A stretch of 64,000 bases of DNA from JARRQJ01 sp037381915 (lineage in GTDB: Bacteria > Pseudomonadota > Gammaproteobacteria > DRLM01), in assembly GCA_037381915.1 (NCBI GenBank), contig JARRQJ010000005.1, positions 1 to 64,000 of the forward strand, read 5' to 3'. This document shows positions 33,712 to 44,792 of this stretch, piece by piece (positions within the stretch are counted from its first letter, which is position 1; each line of letters starts with the position of its first letter). The notes below the pieces were generated by a model, which had not been told where the DNA came from, searched no databases, and worked only from the letters and a program-made list of their open reading frames with translations. A program made the translations under genes and the position numbers.

Positions 33712-35148
33712 TCAGGCGCTCAGTTTTATCTTCAACAGTTCGTTCAGCTGCTGCGGATTGGCCTTGCCCTGGGTGGCCTTCATCACCTGACCGACGAAGA
33801 AGCCGAACAATTTGTCCTTGCCTGCCCGGTAGTCCGCCAGCTGTTGCGGGTTCTTGGCCAGCACCTCGTCGATGATCTTTTCGATGGCGCCGCTGTCGGT
33901 GACTTGCTTGAGACCGCGCTTTTCGATAATGGCATCGGCGTCGCCGTCCCCGTTCCACATGGCCTCGAATACCTGTTTGGCGATCTTGCCGGAGATGGTG
34001 TTGTCGGCGATGCGTTTGAGCATGCCGCCCAGCATGGCGGCGCTTACCGGACTGGCGGCCAGTTCCTTGCCTTCCTTGTTGAGGGCGCCCAGCAGGTCGC
34101 CCATCACCCAGTTGGCGGCAAGCTTGGGTTCGCCACCGCTGCTCTCGACCACCGCCTCGTAATAGTCGGCCAACTCGCGGCTGGAAGTGAGCACCCCGGC
34201 GTCGTAGGGTGGCAGGCCGAATTCATAGCAGAAGCGTTCGCGCTTGCTGTCGGGCAATTCCGGCAGGGTGGCGCGCACCTCTTCGACGAACGCCTGGTCG
34301 ATTTCCAGCGGCAGCAGATCGGGATCGGGGAAATAGCGGTAATCGAATGCTTCTTCCTTGGAGCGCATCGAGCGAGTCTCATCCTTGTTGGCGTCGTAAA
34401 GGCGGGTCTCCTGCGAGATGTGGCCGCCGGATTCCAGGATCTCGATCTGGCGCTCTACTTCGAAATTGATGGCGCGCTCCACGAAACGGAAGGAGTTGAG
34501 GTTCTTGATCTCGCAGCGCGTGCCGAAACGGTGTTCGCCCTTGTGGCGCACCGAAACATTGGCGTCGCAGCGAAACGAACCCTCCTGCATGTTGCCGTCG
34601 CAGATCTCCAGGTAGGTCACCAGGGAGTGGATTTTCTTCATGTAGGCCACCGCCTCCTTGGCGGAGCGCATGTCCGGTTCGGAGACGATCTCCAGCAGGG
34701 GGGTGCCGGCGCGGTTGAGGTCGATGCCGGTCAGGCCATGAAAATCCTCGTGCAGGGATTTGCCGGCGTCCTCTTCCAGATGGGCGCGGGTGACGCCTAT
34801 GGTCTTGCTTTCGCCGTTTTCCAGCTCGATCTGCACCTGGCCGTGCTGTACCACCGGGAGCTCATATTGACTGATCTGATAGCCCTTGGGCAGATCGGGG
34901 TAAAAATAATTCTTGCGGGCGAAGACCGAGCGCGGCGCCACCGTGGCCTGAATGGCCAGGCCGAACTTGGCCGCCATGCGCACCGCCTTCTTATTCAATA
35001 CCGGCAATACCCCGGGCAGGCCCAGATCCACGGCGCAGGCCTGGGTATTGGGCAGCGCGCCGTAAGCGGTGGCCGCACCCGAGAAGATCTTGCTGCGGGT
35101 GGCCAGTTGGGCATGGATTTCAAGGCCGATGACAGTTTCCCATTCCAT
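33712..35148 (-). CDS. gatB: Aspartyl/glutamyl-tRNA amidotransferase subunit B
   Basis: The 478-residue protein starts MEWETVIGLEIHAQLATRSKIFSG and contains QACAVDLGLPGVLPVLN, FYPDLPKGYQISQYELP and a C-terminal YqeY-like tail (DYRAGKDKLFGFFVGQVMKATQGKANPQQLNELL). It is the kinase/recognition subunit of GatCAB, which converts mischarged Glu-tRNA-Gln or Asp-tRNA-Asn into the correct aminoacyl-tRNA. It is last in gatC-gatA-gatB, 69 nt after gatA. Length is normal. Presence of the full GatCAB suggests the organism lacks GlnRS or AsnRS, or uses both routes. Confidence 0.97.
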   Translation of the reverse strand: MEWETVIGLEIHAQLATRSKIFSGAATAYGALPNTQACAVDLGLPGVLPVLNKKAVRMAAKFGLAIQATVAPRSVFARKNYFYPDLPKGYQISQYELPVVQHGQVQIELENGESKTIGVTRAHLEEDAGKSLHEDFHGLTGIDLNRAGTPLLEIVSEPDMRSAKEAVAYMKKIHSLVTYLEICDGNMQEGSFRCDANVSVRHKGEHRFGTRCEIKNLNSFRFVERAINFEVERQIEILESGGHISQETRLYDANKDETRSMRSKEEAFDYRYFPDPDLLPLEIDQAFVEEVRATLPELPDSKRERFCYEFGLPPYDAGVLTSSRELADYYEAVVESSGGEPKLAANWVMGDLLGALNKEGKELAASPVSAAMLGGMLKRIADNTISGKIAKQVFEAMWNGDGDADAIIEKRGLKQVTDSGAIEKIIDEVLAKNPQQLADYRAGKDKLFGFFVGQVMKATQGKANPQQLNELLKIKLSA

Positions 35149-35217
35149 ATTCAGAGTTCCGAGTAACGAGTAGCCGTTAATTTGTGACCGCGGGCGAACG
35201 GCGTTGCACCGCCGAGA

Positions 35218-36672
<1,455 letters not shown>

Positions 36673-36714
36673 TACGCAACTTTCCTTGCAATCTGGGTTA
36701 AAGTGTTGGCCCTA

Positions 36715-37002
36715 TCATTCGATAACCTTGGGGACCAGGTACAATCCCGCCTCCACTTGCGGTGCGATGGATTGGAAATGGTCGCGTTGATCGGCTTCGG
36801 TGATTTCGTCGGCGCGCAAGCGCTGGCCGGCCTCCATGGGGTGGGCCATGGGAATCACGGAGTGGGTATCCACACTATTCATCTGTTCCACCATGTGGAG
36901 GATGTTGGAAAGCTCGCGGACGTAGCGGGGTATATCTTCCTCGGCAACGGCCAGGCGCGCCAAATGGGCGATTTTTTCGATGTCGGAATGCTGCAGACTC
37001 AT
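36715..37002 (-). CDS. gatC: Aspartyl/glutamyl-tRNA amidotransferase subunit C
   Basis: ATG 37002 is chosen because it gives the family-typical start MSLQHSDIEKIAHLARLAV and 95 residues. An upstream ATG at 37020 would add six residues (MESLNP) and cannot be ruled out. GatC is the small belt protein that holds GatA and GatB together. The conserved ILHMVEQMNSVDT and PMEAGQRLRADEITEADQRD segments are present. It is first in the operon and is divergent from mreB. Confidence 0.95.
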   Translation of the reverse strand: MSLQHSDIEKIAHLARLAVAEEDIPRYVRELSNILHMVEQMNSVDTHSVIPMAHPMEAGQRLRADEITEADQRDHFQSIAPQVEAGLYLVPKVIE

Positions 37003-37170
37003 GGGATTGAGTGACTCCATCGCTTTTCAAGAGAGCGAAAGTTATCACACTTATCAGCTTGCCCCAAACCCCTGCAGGTTGTTAAATTACACAGCGCTGA
37101 AAATAGAGCCCTTTGTCTGGCAAGGGCCAGGGAAGCCAGACCACTTTTTTGCCACAGGATAATCCATCTA

Positions 37171-38220
37171 ATGTTCTTCAAACGCCTCCGGGGAGTTTTT
37201 TCCAACGACCTTTCTATCGACCTTGGTACCGCCAATACGTTGATTTATGTCCGCGGCAAGGGAATAGTCTTGAATGAGCCATCGGTGGTGGCGGTCCGCC
37301 AGGACCGCGGACCGGGCGGGCCCAAGACCGTCGCCGCGGTGGGCGCCGAGGCCAAGGCCATGATCGGCCGCACTCCCGGCAACATCACCGCCATCCGGCC
37401 GTTGAAGGACGGGGTAATCGCAGATTTCACCATAACCGAGAAGATGTTGCAGTACTTCATCCACAAGGTGCATGAGACGCGATTCTTCCATCCCAGCCCG
37501 CGGGTGTTGATCTGTGTGCCCTGCGGTTCCACCCAGGTGGAACGGCGTGCCATCAAGGAATCGGCAGCAGGGGCCGGGGCGCGCGAGGTGTATCTTATTG
37601 AGGAGCCCATGGCGGCGGCCATCGGCGCCGGCATGCCGGTGAGCGAGGCGCGAGGCTCGATGGTCCTGGATATCGGTGGCGGTACTACCGAGGTGGCGAT
37701 CATGTCCTTGAACGGCATCGTTTACTCCGCATCGGTGCGCATCGGCGGCGATGGTTTCGACGAGGCCATCATCAACTACGTGCGCCGCAACTACGGCACC
37801 CTCATCGGTGAATCCACGGCGGAGAAGGTTAAGCATGAAATCGGTTCCGCCTATCCGGCCAAGGAGGTGCGCGAGCTGGAGGTCAAGGGCCGCAATCTGT
37901 CCGAGGGGGTGCCGCGCAGCTTCAAGTTGAACAGCAACGAGATTCTGGAAGCCTTGCAAGATCCGCTGTCGGGTATTGTCGGCTCGGTGAAGACTGCCTT
38001 GGAGCAGACCCCGCCGGATCTGGGCGCCGATATCGCCGAGCGCGGCATGGTGCTGACCGGCGGCGGTGCGCTGCTGCGCGATCTGGACCGCCTGCTGACC
38101 GAGGAGACCGGGCTGCCGGTGGTGGTGGCCGAGGACCCGCTCACCTGCGTCGCCCGCGGCGGCGGCAAGGCCTTGGAGATGATAGACGAAGGTGGTGGCG
38201 ACGTATTTGTGGTTGAATAG
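37171..38220 (+). CDS. mreB: Rod shape-determining actin-like protein MreB
   Basis: The 349-residue protein begins MFFKRLRGVFSNDLSIDLGTANTLIYV, with an amphipathic membrane-targeting N-terminus and the first phosphate loop. It continues with VLDIGGGTTEVAIMS and a late MVLTGGGALLRDLDRL, the actin-fold ATP-binding motifs. It forms membrane-associated filaments that steer RodA-PBP2 during side-wall growth. It heads a long co-directional run (mreB to lipA). A 115-bp gap before mreC is wider than the other gaps. Confidence 0.98.
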   Translation: MFFKRLRGVFSNDLSIDLGTANTLIYVRGKGIVLNEPSVVAVRQDRGPGGPKTVAAVGAEAKAMIGRTPGNITAIRPLKDGVIADFTITEKMLQYFIHKVHETRFFHPSPRVLICVPCGSTQVERRAIKESAAGAGAREVYLIEEPMAAAIGAGMPVSEARGSMVLDIGGGTTEVAIMSLNGIVYSASVRIGGDGFDEAIINYVRRNYGTLIGESTAEKVKHEIGSAYPAKEVRELEVKGRNLSEGVPRSFKLNSNEILEALQDPLSGIVGSVKTALEQTPPDLGADIAERGMVLTGGGALLRDLDRLLTEETGLPVVVAEDPLTCVARGGGKALEMIDEGGGDVFVVE

Positions 38221-38335
38221 TAAGTGGCGGCGGCGCTTTCGCAGGAAAGCATGGGCCGTCACTTTGTCGGTTACCGGGCCATGGCGTTAAGGGCAGCAGC
38301 GGCCGCGAAACCGACGGTTTTCGGGGGATCCTCCC

Positions 38336-39253
38336 ATTAAGCCGCTGTTCATACGAGGGCCGTCCGAGAATAGCCGGCTCGTGGTATTCGTGGCCATATC
38401 CTTGGTGCTGATGACCGTGGATCATCGTCAACACCACTTGGAAAGCGTTCGGTCAGCGCTCTCCTTTGTGATATCCCCCCTGGAATACATGTTGAGCGTG
38501 CCCGTGGGTGCCGGCCATTGGTTGGGCGAGGCCTTAAGCAGCCGCCAAACCTTGGAGCAGCAAATCGCCGAGTTGCGTTCCCGCGAGCTCTTGCAGAGCG
38601 CACGTCTGCAAAAGTTGGCGGCACTCGAGGCCGAGAATACGCGCCTGCGTTCCCTGCTGGATTCTTCTTTCAAGGTCGGGGAGCGGGTGCTGGTGGCGGA
38701 ACTGCTGGAAGTGGACTTCGATCCCTTCTCCCAGGAGATCGTCATCAACAAGGGCAGCCATGACGGCGTGGAGATAGGTCAATCCATTGTGGACGCCGAG
38801 GGGGTGATGGGGCAGGTGGTACATGTGGCGCCGTTCACCAGCACGGCCATGTTGATCACCGATCCCAGTCACGCCATACCGGTGGCGGTGAACCGAAACG
38901 GTTTACGGGCCATCGCCATGGGGACGGGAGCGGCGGACCGTCTGGATATCCCCAATTTGCCGCTGAACGCCGATATCCAGACGGGTGATCTGTTGGTGAC
39001 CTCCGGACTGGGCGGCCGATTTCCACCGGGTTATCCGGTAGCGGTGGTGAAAAAGGTGGTACGTAATCCCGGTCAGCCTTTTGCCGATGTGACGGCCCGG
39101 CCGACCGCCCATTTAGAGCAGAGCCGCGAAGTGTTGTTGGTGTGGCGTTCGTCACAGCAGCCGGCGGACGCGCCATGCGATCCCGATCACGGGCCGTGTC
39201 CGTCAGCGGACGATAAGGCGCCGGCGAAGGCCAAGTCCGGGAAGGGAAGCTGA
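38336..39253 (+). CDS. mreC: Rod shape-determining protein MreC, apparently with an ATT start codon
   Basis: Family-like sequence KPLFIRGPSENSRLVVFVAIS begins right after an ATT codon at 38336-38338; E. coli MreC starts MKPIFSRGPS. Upstream in frame there is no ATG, GTG or TTG before the stop at 38288. The first conventional start downstream is GTG 38381, which would cut off the conserved N-terminus at the edge of the membrane helix. GGGGGA lies about 7 nt before the ATT. From ATT the protein has 305 residues: one membrane helix, a coiled coil around 70-110, then two beta domains. It links MreB to the cell-wall synthases. Confidence 0.88.
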   Translation: MKPLFIRGPSENSRLVVFVAISLVLMTVDHRQHHLESVRSALSFVISPLEYMLSVPVGAGHWLGEALSSRQTLEQQIAELRSRELLQSARLQKLAALEAENTRLRSLLDSSFKVGERVLVAELLEVDFDPFSQEIVINKGSHDGVEIGQSIVDAEGVMGQVVHVAPFTSTAMLITDPSHAIPVAVNRNGLRAIAMGTGAADRLDIPNLPLNADIQTGDLLVTSGLGGRFPPGYPVAVVKKVVRNPGQPFADVTARPTAHLEQSREVLLVWRSSQQPADAPCDPDHGPCPSADDKAPAKAKSGKGS

Positions 39254-39255
39254 GC

Positions 39256-39744
39256 ATGGTATTGGCCACCCATCACCGCGGCTGGGTCATCGTCGTCACC
39301 TTCATCGGGGCCATGATGCTGGATATCGCGCCCCTGCCGGACTGGATCGTCGCGTTCCGCCCCGAGTGGTCGGCGATGGTGTTGATCTACTGGTGTTTGG
39401 CCCTGCCGCAACGGGTGGGGGTGGGGATCGGTTGGTTGGTAGGCCTGGTGGTGGACGTACTGCGCGGCGCGCTGCTGGGCCAACACGCCTTGGGCTTCGC
39501 GGTGATGGCCTACCTCGCCCTGAAGCTTCACCGCCGGATACGGGTCTTTCCACAGTGGCAGCAGGCATTGACGATTATGGTGTTTATCGCACTTCATCAA
39601 CTATTGGTATTGTGGGTATTGGGTATAATCGGTCAGTCGCGAGGCACATTCAGCTACTGGCTGCCGAGCGTCTCCAGCGCCGTATTGTGGCCATGGATGT
39701 TCGCCGGGTTGCGGGGCGTGCGCCGCCGTTTCCATGTGACGTGA
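39256..39744 (+). CDS. mreD: Rod shape-determining protein MreD
   Basis: This 162-residue protein consists of about five hydrophobic helices with short loops (VVTFIGAMMLDIAPLPDW, LIYWCLALPQRVGVGIGWLVGLVVDVLRGALLGQHALGF, LWVLGIIGQ), the MreD pattern including the conserved GLVVDVLRGALLGQ. It starts 2 nt after mreC and precedes mrdA by 16 nt. It acts in the inner membrane with MreC and RodA in the elongation complex. Confidence 0.93.
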   Translation: MVLATHHRGWVIVVTFIGAMMLDIAPLPDWIVAFRPEWSAMVLIYWCLALPQRVGVGIGWLVGLVVDVLRGALLGQHALGFAVMAYLALKLHRRIRVFPQWQQALTIMVFIALHQLLVLWVLGIIGQSRGTFSYWLPSVSSAVLWPWMFAGLRGVRRRFHVT

Positions 39745-39760
39745 CCCCGGTCCCCGTGCC

Positions 39761-41611
39761 ATGCAGCAGCGCACCCACCTAAAAGACCACCTGCGAGAGA
39801 CCCACTCCTTTACCAATCGGGTGGTGATCGCCTTGGTGTGCGTGGGCTTGTTGTTAGGGGTCGTGATCGTGCGTCTGGTCTATCTGCAGATCGTCAATCA
39901 TGAACATTTCGCCACGCTCTCGGAAAATAACCGCGTCAACATCGTTCCGGTGCCGCCTACCCGCGGGCTGATCTTCGATCGCAACGGCGTACTGCTGGCG
40001 CAGAATCTGCCGTCCTTCAGCCTGGAGATTATCCCCGAACAGACCGACAATCTGGAGTCGACCTTAAAGGGTTTGCGAAAACTGATCGCGATCAGCGACG
40101 ACGACCTGGACAGTTTTCGCAAGCGTTTGCAGCAGAAGCGGCCCTTCGAATCGATTCCCCTGCGCTTTCGGCTCGGCGAGGACGAGGTGGCGCGCTTCGC
40201 CGTCAACCGTTACCGCTTTCCCGGGGTGGACGTTCAGGCGCGACTGACCCGCGACTATCCCTTCGGCAAGATCGCCTCACATACCATCGGCTACGTCGGC
40301 CGTATCAATGAGGAGGAATTGAATCAAGTCGATCCCTCCAATTACAGCGGTACTACCCACATCGGCAAGACCGGCGTGGAAAAGTCTTACGAGAACATCC
40401 TGCACGGGACGGTGGGTTATCAGCATGAGGAGAGTAACGCCCGCGGGCGGGTTTTGCGGGTGCTGCAGCGCATTCCGCCCAAGCCCGGCGAGAATCTCTA
40501 TCTGACGATTGATATGGATCTGCAGACGGTCGCCGAATCGTCCTTGGAGGGGAAGCGCGGCGCCTTGGTGGCGATCAATCCCAAGACCGGCGAAGTATTG
40601 GCAATGGTCAGCGCGCCCGGGGTCGATCCCAATCTTTTTGTCAACGGGATCAGTTCCCGGCAATATCAGGCCCTCCAGGATGACATCGATCAGCCGCTGT
40701 TTAATCGCGCTTTGACCGGCCAGTATCCGCCGGGATCGACGATAAAGCCCTTCATGGCCTTGGCGGGTCTGGAATATAAGGAGGTGACGCCCGCTACCCA
40801 AGTATTGTGCCAAGGCTCTTATTCCTTGCCCGGCGACAGCCATCGCTATCGTGATTGGAAGCGGGGTGGGCACGGTTTCATGAATGTGACCACGGCCATC
40901 ATGCATTCATGCGACGTGTATTTTTATCAGCTTGCCCACGACCTCGGGATCGATCGCATGCATAAATACCTCCACTATTTTGGCTTCGGCCAAAAGACCG
41001 GGGTCGATCTGCCGGGGGAACTGGGAGGATTGTTGCCGTCGCGCGAATGGAAGAAGGCAGCGCGTCATGAGGTATGGTACCCGGGGGAGACGTTGATCAG
41101 CGGTATCGGTCAGGGGTACGATCTGATTACGCCCATGCAATTGGCGGAGGCTACGGCGATTCTTGCCAACCGTGGGACGATCGTTCAACCTCATGTCGTG
41201 CATGCGACCCAGGTTTCCGGTGCCGAACCCGAGCCGGAGGCGCCCGTGGCACGGGGCAAGGTTCCCATCGCGTCGTCGAAGAATTGGGATACGGTGATTT
41301 CGGCCATGGAAGATGCGGCAAACAAGCCGACGGGAACGGCATACAGGGTCGGTCACGGAGCGCCTTACCTGATCGCGGCCAAGACCGGGACGGCGCAGGT
41401 ATTCGGCATTAAGCAAAACGAACGATATAAAGCCAAAGATGTGGAAGAACGCCTGCGCGACCACGCCCTCTTCATCGCCTTCGCGCCGGCCGATGATCCG
41501 GAGATCGCCGTGGCGGTGGTGGTGGAAAACGGCGGGCACGGCGGCAGTGCGGCGGGTCCCATCGCACGGGCGGTGATGGATCGATACTTTTCCTCAAAAC
41601 CGGCGTCATAG
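39761..41611 (+). CDS. mrdA: Penicillin-binding protein 2 (elongation transpeptidase)
   Basis: The 616-residue protein has one N-terminal membrane helix (about 22-42), a pedestal domain, and a transpeptidase domain with the three class B PBP motifs: active-site Ser in PPGSTIKPF (SxxK), HSCDVYFYQ (SxD/N), and AAKTGTAQVF (KTG). It cross-links new side-wall peptidoglycan in complex with RodA, whose gene begins 2 nt later. Length and order match the family. Confidence 0.97.
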   Translation: MQQRTHLKDHLRETHSFTNRVVIALVCVGLLLGVVIVRLVYLQIVNHEHFATLSENNRVNIVPVPPTRGLIFDRNGVLLAQNLPSFSLEIIPEQTDNLESTLKGLRKLIAISDDDLDSFRKRLQQKRPFESIPLRFRLGEDEVARFAVNRYRFPGVDVQARLTRDYPFGKIASHTIGYVGRINEEELNQVDPSNYSGTTHIGKTGVEKSYENILHGTVGYQHEESNARGRVLRVLQRIPPKPGENLYLTIDMDLQTVAESSLEGKRGALVAINPKTGEVLAMVSAPGVDPNLFVNGISSRQYQALQDDIDQPLFNRALTGQYPPGSTIKPFMALAGLEYKEVTPATQVLCQGSYSLPGDSHRYRDWKRGGHGFMNVTTAIMHSCDVYFYQLAHDLGIDRMHKYLHYFGFGQKTGVDLPGELGGLLPSREWKKAARHEVWYPGETLISGIGQGYDLITPMQLAEATAILANRGTIVQPHVVHATQVSGAEPEPEAPVARGKVPIASSKNWDTVISAMEDAANKPTGTAYRVGHGAPYLIAAKTGTAQVFGIKQNERYKAKDVEERLRDHALFIAFAPADDPEIAVAVVVENGGHGGSAAGPIARAVMDRYFSSKPAS

Positions 41612-41613
41612 AC

Positions 41614-42744
41614 ATGGCCATGGATATACAACAACCCCGCTGGTATGAGCGCCGTCGCAGCGGTCCGTTGATGCGCGAGCTGCACATGGACGTTCCGTTA
41701 TTGGTGGGGTTGCTGCTGCTTTCCGCGGTGGGCTTGATCGTCCTTTACAGCGCCAGCGGGCAGAATATGGACGTGATCATCCGCCAGTGTATCCGTTTGG
41801 CGGCGGGCTTCACGGTCCTACTGCTGCTGGCGCGGATCCCCCCGCAACACTTCGCGCGCTGGATACCTTGGATATACGGCATCGGCGTGCTCCTGTTGCT
41901 CGCGGTACTGGTAATGGGCGAAATCGGCAAGGGTGCACAGCGCTGGTTGAACTTCGGGTTGCTGCGTTTCCAGCCGTCGGAGATGATGAAAGTGGTGGTG
42001 CCGATGATGGTGGCCTGGTATCTGGCGGAAAACCCTCTGCCGCCGAGTCGCCGCGCCGTGGTGGTGGCGAGCCTGATGATCATCGTCCCCACCTTCTTGA
42101 TTATTCGCCAGCCTGATCTGGGGACCGCCCTGCTGGTGGCGAGTTCCGGCATCTTCGTCCTGTTGTTGTCGGGGATTTCCTGGTGGCTGGTCGCCTCGGT
42201 GGTGGGGCTGCTGGCCACCGCCGCACCAGTATTGTGGTATTTCCTGCGCGATTATCAAAAACAGCGGGTGCTCACTTTCTTGAATCCCGAGAGCGACCCG
42301 TTGGGGGCCGGTTATCACATCATCCAATCCAAGATCGCCATCGGTTCGGGTGGCTTGTACGGCAAGGGTTGGCTCAACGGCACCCAGGCGCATTTGGATT
42401 TCCTGCCGGAGCATTCCACGGACTTCATTTTCGCCGTGCTGGCGGAGGAATTCGGTTTTATCGGGATTCTATTGCTATTGGCGATCTACTTTTTTATCGT
42501 GGCGCGCGGACTCTACGTCGCCACTCAAGCCCAGAGCAGTTTTAACCGCCTGGTTGCCGGCAGCTTGATCCTGACCTTCTTTGTCTATGTGTTCGTCAAT
42601 ATCGGCATGGTGACCGGGCTGTTGCCGGTGGTGGGATTGCCGTTGCCCTTGGTGAGTTACGGCGGGACGTCCTTGGTGACCATGATGGCCGCTTTCGGCG
42701 TCTTGATGTCCATACACACCCATCGCCGCTTGCTGTCCAGCTAG
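41614..42744 (+). CDS. mrdB: Peptidoglycan glycosyltransferase RodA
   Basis: This 376-residue SEDS protein has about ten membrane helices. It contains LVLLLSGISWW, DYQKQRVLTFLNPESDPLGAGYHIIQSKIAIGSGGLYGKGW with the conserved GYH..QS..A..SGG..G pattern, DFIFAVLAEEFGFIG, and LLPVVGLPLPLVSYGGTSL. It polymerises lipid II into glycan strands during elongation. An ATG at 41620 is an alternative start. MltB follows by 12 nt. Confidence 0.97.
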   Translation: MAMDIQQPRWYERRRSGPLMRELHMDVPLLVGLLLLSAVGLIVLYSASGQNMDVIIRQCIRLAAGFTVLLLLARIPPQHFARWIPWIYGIGVLLLLAVLVMGEIGKGAQRWLNFGLLRFQPSEMMKVVVPMMVAWYLAENPLPPSRRAVVVASLMIIVPTFLIIRQPDLGTALLVASSGIFVLLLSGISWWLVASVVGLLATAAPVLWYFLRDYQKQRVLTFLNPESDPLGAGYHIIQSKIAIGSGGLYGKGWLNGTQAHLDFLPEHSTDFIFAVLAEEFGFIGILLLLAIYFFIVARGLYVATQAQSSFNRLVAGSLILTFFVYVFVNIGMVTGLLPVVGLPLPLVSYGGTSLVTMMAAFGVLMSIHTHRRLLSS

Positions 42745-42756
42745 GCCGGATCGCGC

Positions 42757-43779
42757 ATGCAGGCCTGGCGGAATATCGCGCTTATCCCCTTTTTCCTGGT
42801 GGCATGCACCAGCATGGCCAGGGCTCCCGACCTTTCCCGGCAAGGCGACATGGGCGCCTTTATCACCGAGATGGTGCAACGCCACGGTTTTGACCGGGCG
42901 CAATTGGAGTCATGGTTTCGGGCGACGCGGGTACGCGGCGACATCATTGATGCGATTTCCCGGCCGGCGGAGAGCAAGCCGTGGTACCAATATCGGCCGA
43001 TCTTTTTGCAGGCGGGACGCATCGAGGGCGGGGTGCAATTCTGGACTGAACACGCCCAGGCGCTGGACCGTGCTGAAAAAATCTATGGGGTACCCCCGCA
43101 GATCATTACGGCCATCCTGGGTGTGGAAACACGTTACGGCAGCCGTCAAGGCCGTTACCGGGTGATGGATTCCCTGGTCACCCTGGCGTTCGATTATCCG
43201 CCGCGCGCCGCGTTCTTCAAGGATGAACTGGAACAGTATCTATTGCTGGCCCGGGAGGAGGGCCTCGACCCCCTGGCCGTGACCGGGTCGTATGCAGGGG
43301 CCATGGGTCAGACCCAGTTCATCGCCAGCAGTTACCGCCATTATGCCGTTGATTTTGACGGCGACGGTGAGCGGGATTTGTGGCATAACGCCGCGGATGC
43401 CGTCGGCAGCGTCGGCAATTACTTCAAGGAGCACGGTTGGCAGCGAGGTGCTGCGATTGCAGTTCCCGTCATGGTCGGAGACGCGCGAGTTGCAGCCTTG
43501 GTGGCCAAGGGGCTCAAACCCTCCTTCAGAGTTGTGGATTTGCAGCATCGCGGGATCAAACTGGGGAAGCCGCTTTCCGGAGACGACATGGTTGCGCTCA
43601 TCGAGTTGGAACAACAGGATGGGCCCGAATATTGGGCGGGTTTGCAGAATTTTTACGTGATTACTCGCTATAATCACAGTCCCTTGTACGCGATGGCGGT
43701 CTATCAGCTGAGTGAAGAGATCCGCGACATGCACGATAAACAGTCGGATGATAATGAACACGTGGGGCGCCGGCACTAG
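42757..43779 (+). CDS. mltB: Membrane-bound lytic murein transglycosylase B
   Basis: The 340-residue protein begins with a lipoprotein signal peptide; FLVAC places the lipid-modified Cys at residue 17. The catalytic Glu124 is in ILGVETRYGSRQGRY. GSYAGAMGQTQFIASSYRHYAVDFDGDGERDLW carries the family's EF-hand-like calcium loop (DFDGDGERD). It cleaves peptidoglycan to 1,6-anhydro products. Position between rodA and rlpA is standard. Length is normal. Confidence 0.93.
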   Translation: MQAWRNIALIPFFLVACTSMARAPDLSRQGDMGAFITEMVQRHGFDRAQLESWFRATRVRGDIIDAISRPAESKPWYQYRPIFLQAGRIEGGVQFWTEHAQALDRAEKIYGVPPQIITAILGVETRYGSRQGRYRVMDSLVTLAFDYPPRAAFFKDELEQYLLLAREEGLDPLAVTGSYAGAMGQTQFIASSYRHYAVDFDGDGERDLWHNAADAVGSVGNYFKEHGWQRGAAIAVPVMVGDARVAALVAKGLKPSFRVVDLQHRGIKLGKPLSGDDMVALIELEQQDGPEYWAGLQNFYVITRYNHSPLYAMAVYQLSEEIRDMHDKQSDDNEHVGRRH

Positions 43780-43780
43780 C

Positions 43781-44644
43781 ATGCGCGCTTCGTACCTTAC
43801 CGGCGTGGCGGGGATACGTCGGCACGGACGGCGCGCCTGGTGGGCGCTGATATTACTCCCATTTCTCTCGTCATGCGGCAGCTTGCCCCCATCCCGCAGT
43901 GGTTTGGGCCAGGACGGGCCGCCCCCGGTACCGGTTGACGCCGCGGCGATTCCCGATGCGGTGCCGCGCGTCGAGCCGCGTAGCCCCTACGGCAATCCCC
44001 CTTATTATGAGGTCGACGGTCGGCGCTATTACATTATGAAGAGCAGTAAGGGCTACGTGGAGCGCGGTATCGCCTCATGGTACGGTTCGAAATTTCACGG
44101 TCGGCGCACGTCCAGCGGCGAGCTTTACAATATGACCGCCATGACCGCGGCCCACCGCACCCTCCCCATCCCGACCTATGTCCAAGTCACCAACCTGCGC
44201 AACGGGCGCAAAGTGATCGTCAAGGTCAACGATCGCGGTCCTTTTGTGCGTAATCGGATCATCGACCTTTCCTATGTGGCGGCGGTGAAGCTCGGGATTA
44301 CCGCCAAGGGTACGGGATTGGTGGAGGTGCGGGCCATCGATCCGTCCCGGCGGGCGCGACTTACCCAAGTCAAGGCCGGTTCCGACGCCGGTCACGCCGC
44401 CTCCGACCTGTATCTGCAAGTCGGCGCCTTCACCGACCGCAAGAACGCGGAGCGTTTGTCGCGACGCGTGGACTCGCTCAAGCCGGGTGCCGCGATTCAG
44501 GTCAGCGAGGCCAGTAGCGCCAGGGGCAGTGTGCCGATTTTTCGAGTACGCATCGGCCCCTTGCCCGACGTCGATGCGGTGGACAGCTTGACGCGTAAAC
44601 TGAGCAATATCGGCGTCGTTGATTCCCAGGTTGTGATAAACTGA
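43781..44644 (+). CDS. rlpA: RlpA-type septal lytic transglycosylase lipoprotein
   Basis: ATG 43781, 1 nt after the mltB stop, is chosen; earlier in-frame ATGs (43712, 43748, 43754) lie inside mltB. A signal peptide ends at LSSC, giving a lipobox Cys at residue 32. The double-psi beta-barrel is seen in GIASWYGSKFHGRRTSSGELYNM and VKVNDRGPFVRNRIIDLS, with the catalytic Asp and Glu region conserved. A C-terminal SPOR domain (YLQVGAFTDRKNAERLSRR) binds denuded glycan at the septum. The 287 residues match the family. Confidence 0.92.
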   Translation: MRASYLTGVAGIRRHGRRAWWALILLPFLSSCGSLPPSRSGLGQDGPPPVPVDAAAIPDAVPRVEPRSPYGNPPYYEVDGRRYYIMKSSKGYVERGIASWYGSKFHGRRTSSGELYNMTAMTAAHRTLPIPTYVQVTNLRNGRKVIVKVNDRGPFVRNRIIDLSYVAAVKLGITAKGTGLVEVRAIDPSRRARLTQVKAGSDAGHAASDLYLQVGAFTDRKNAERLSRRVDSLKPGAAIQVSEASSARGSVPIFRVRIGPLPDVDAVDSLTRKLSNIGVVDSQVVIN

Positions 44645-44792
44645 ACCGTCAGCGACGGCAGGGCTGTAAATTGCCGCGATGCGCGCTAAAATACCATCCT
44701 ATCATCCGCTTTTATTCTTACCGAGCACCGTGCCGCGCCGATTGGCTGAGGCACTCATCCAACAAGGGTTTCTGCCAGTGAAGTTGACGTTT

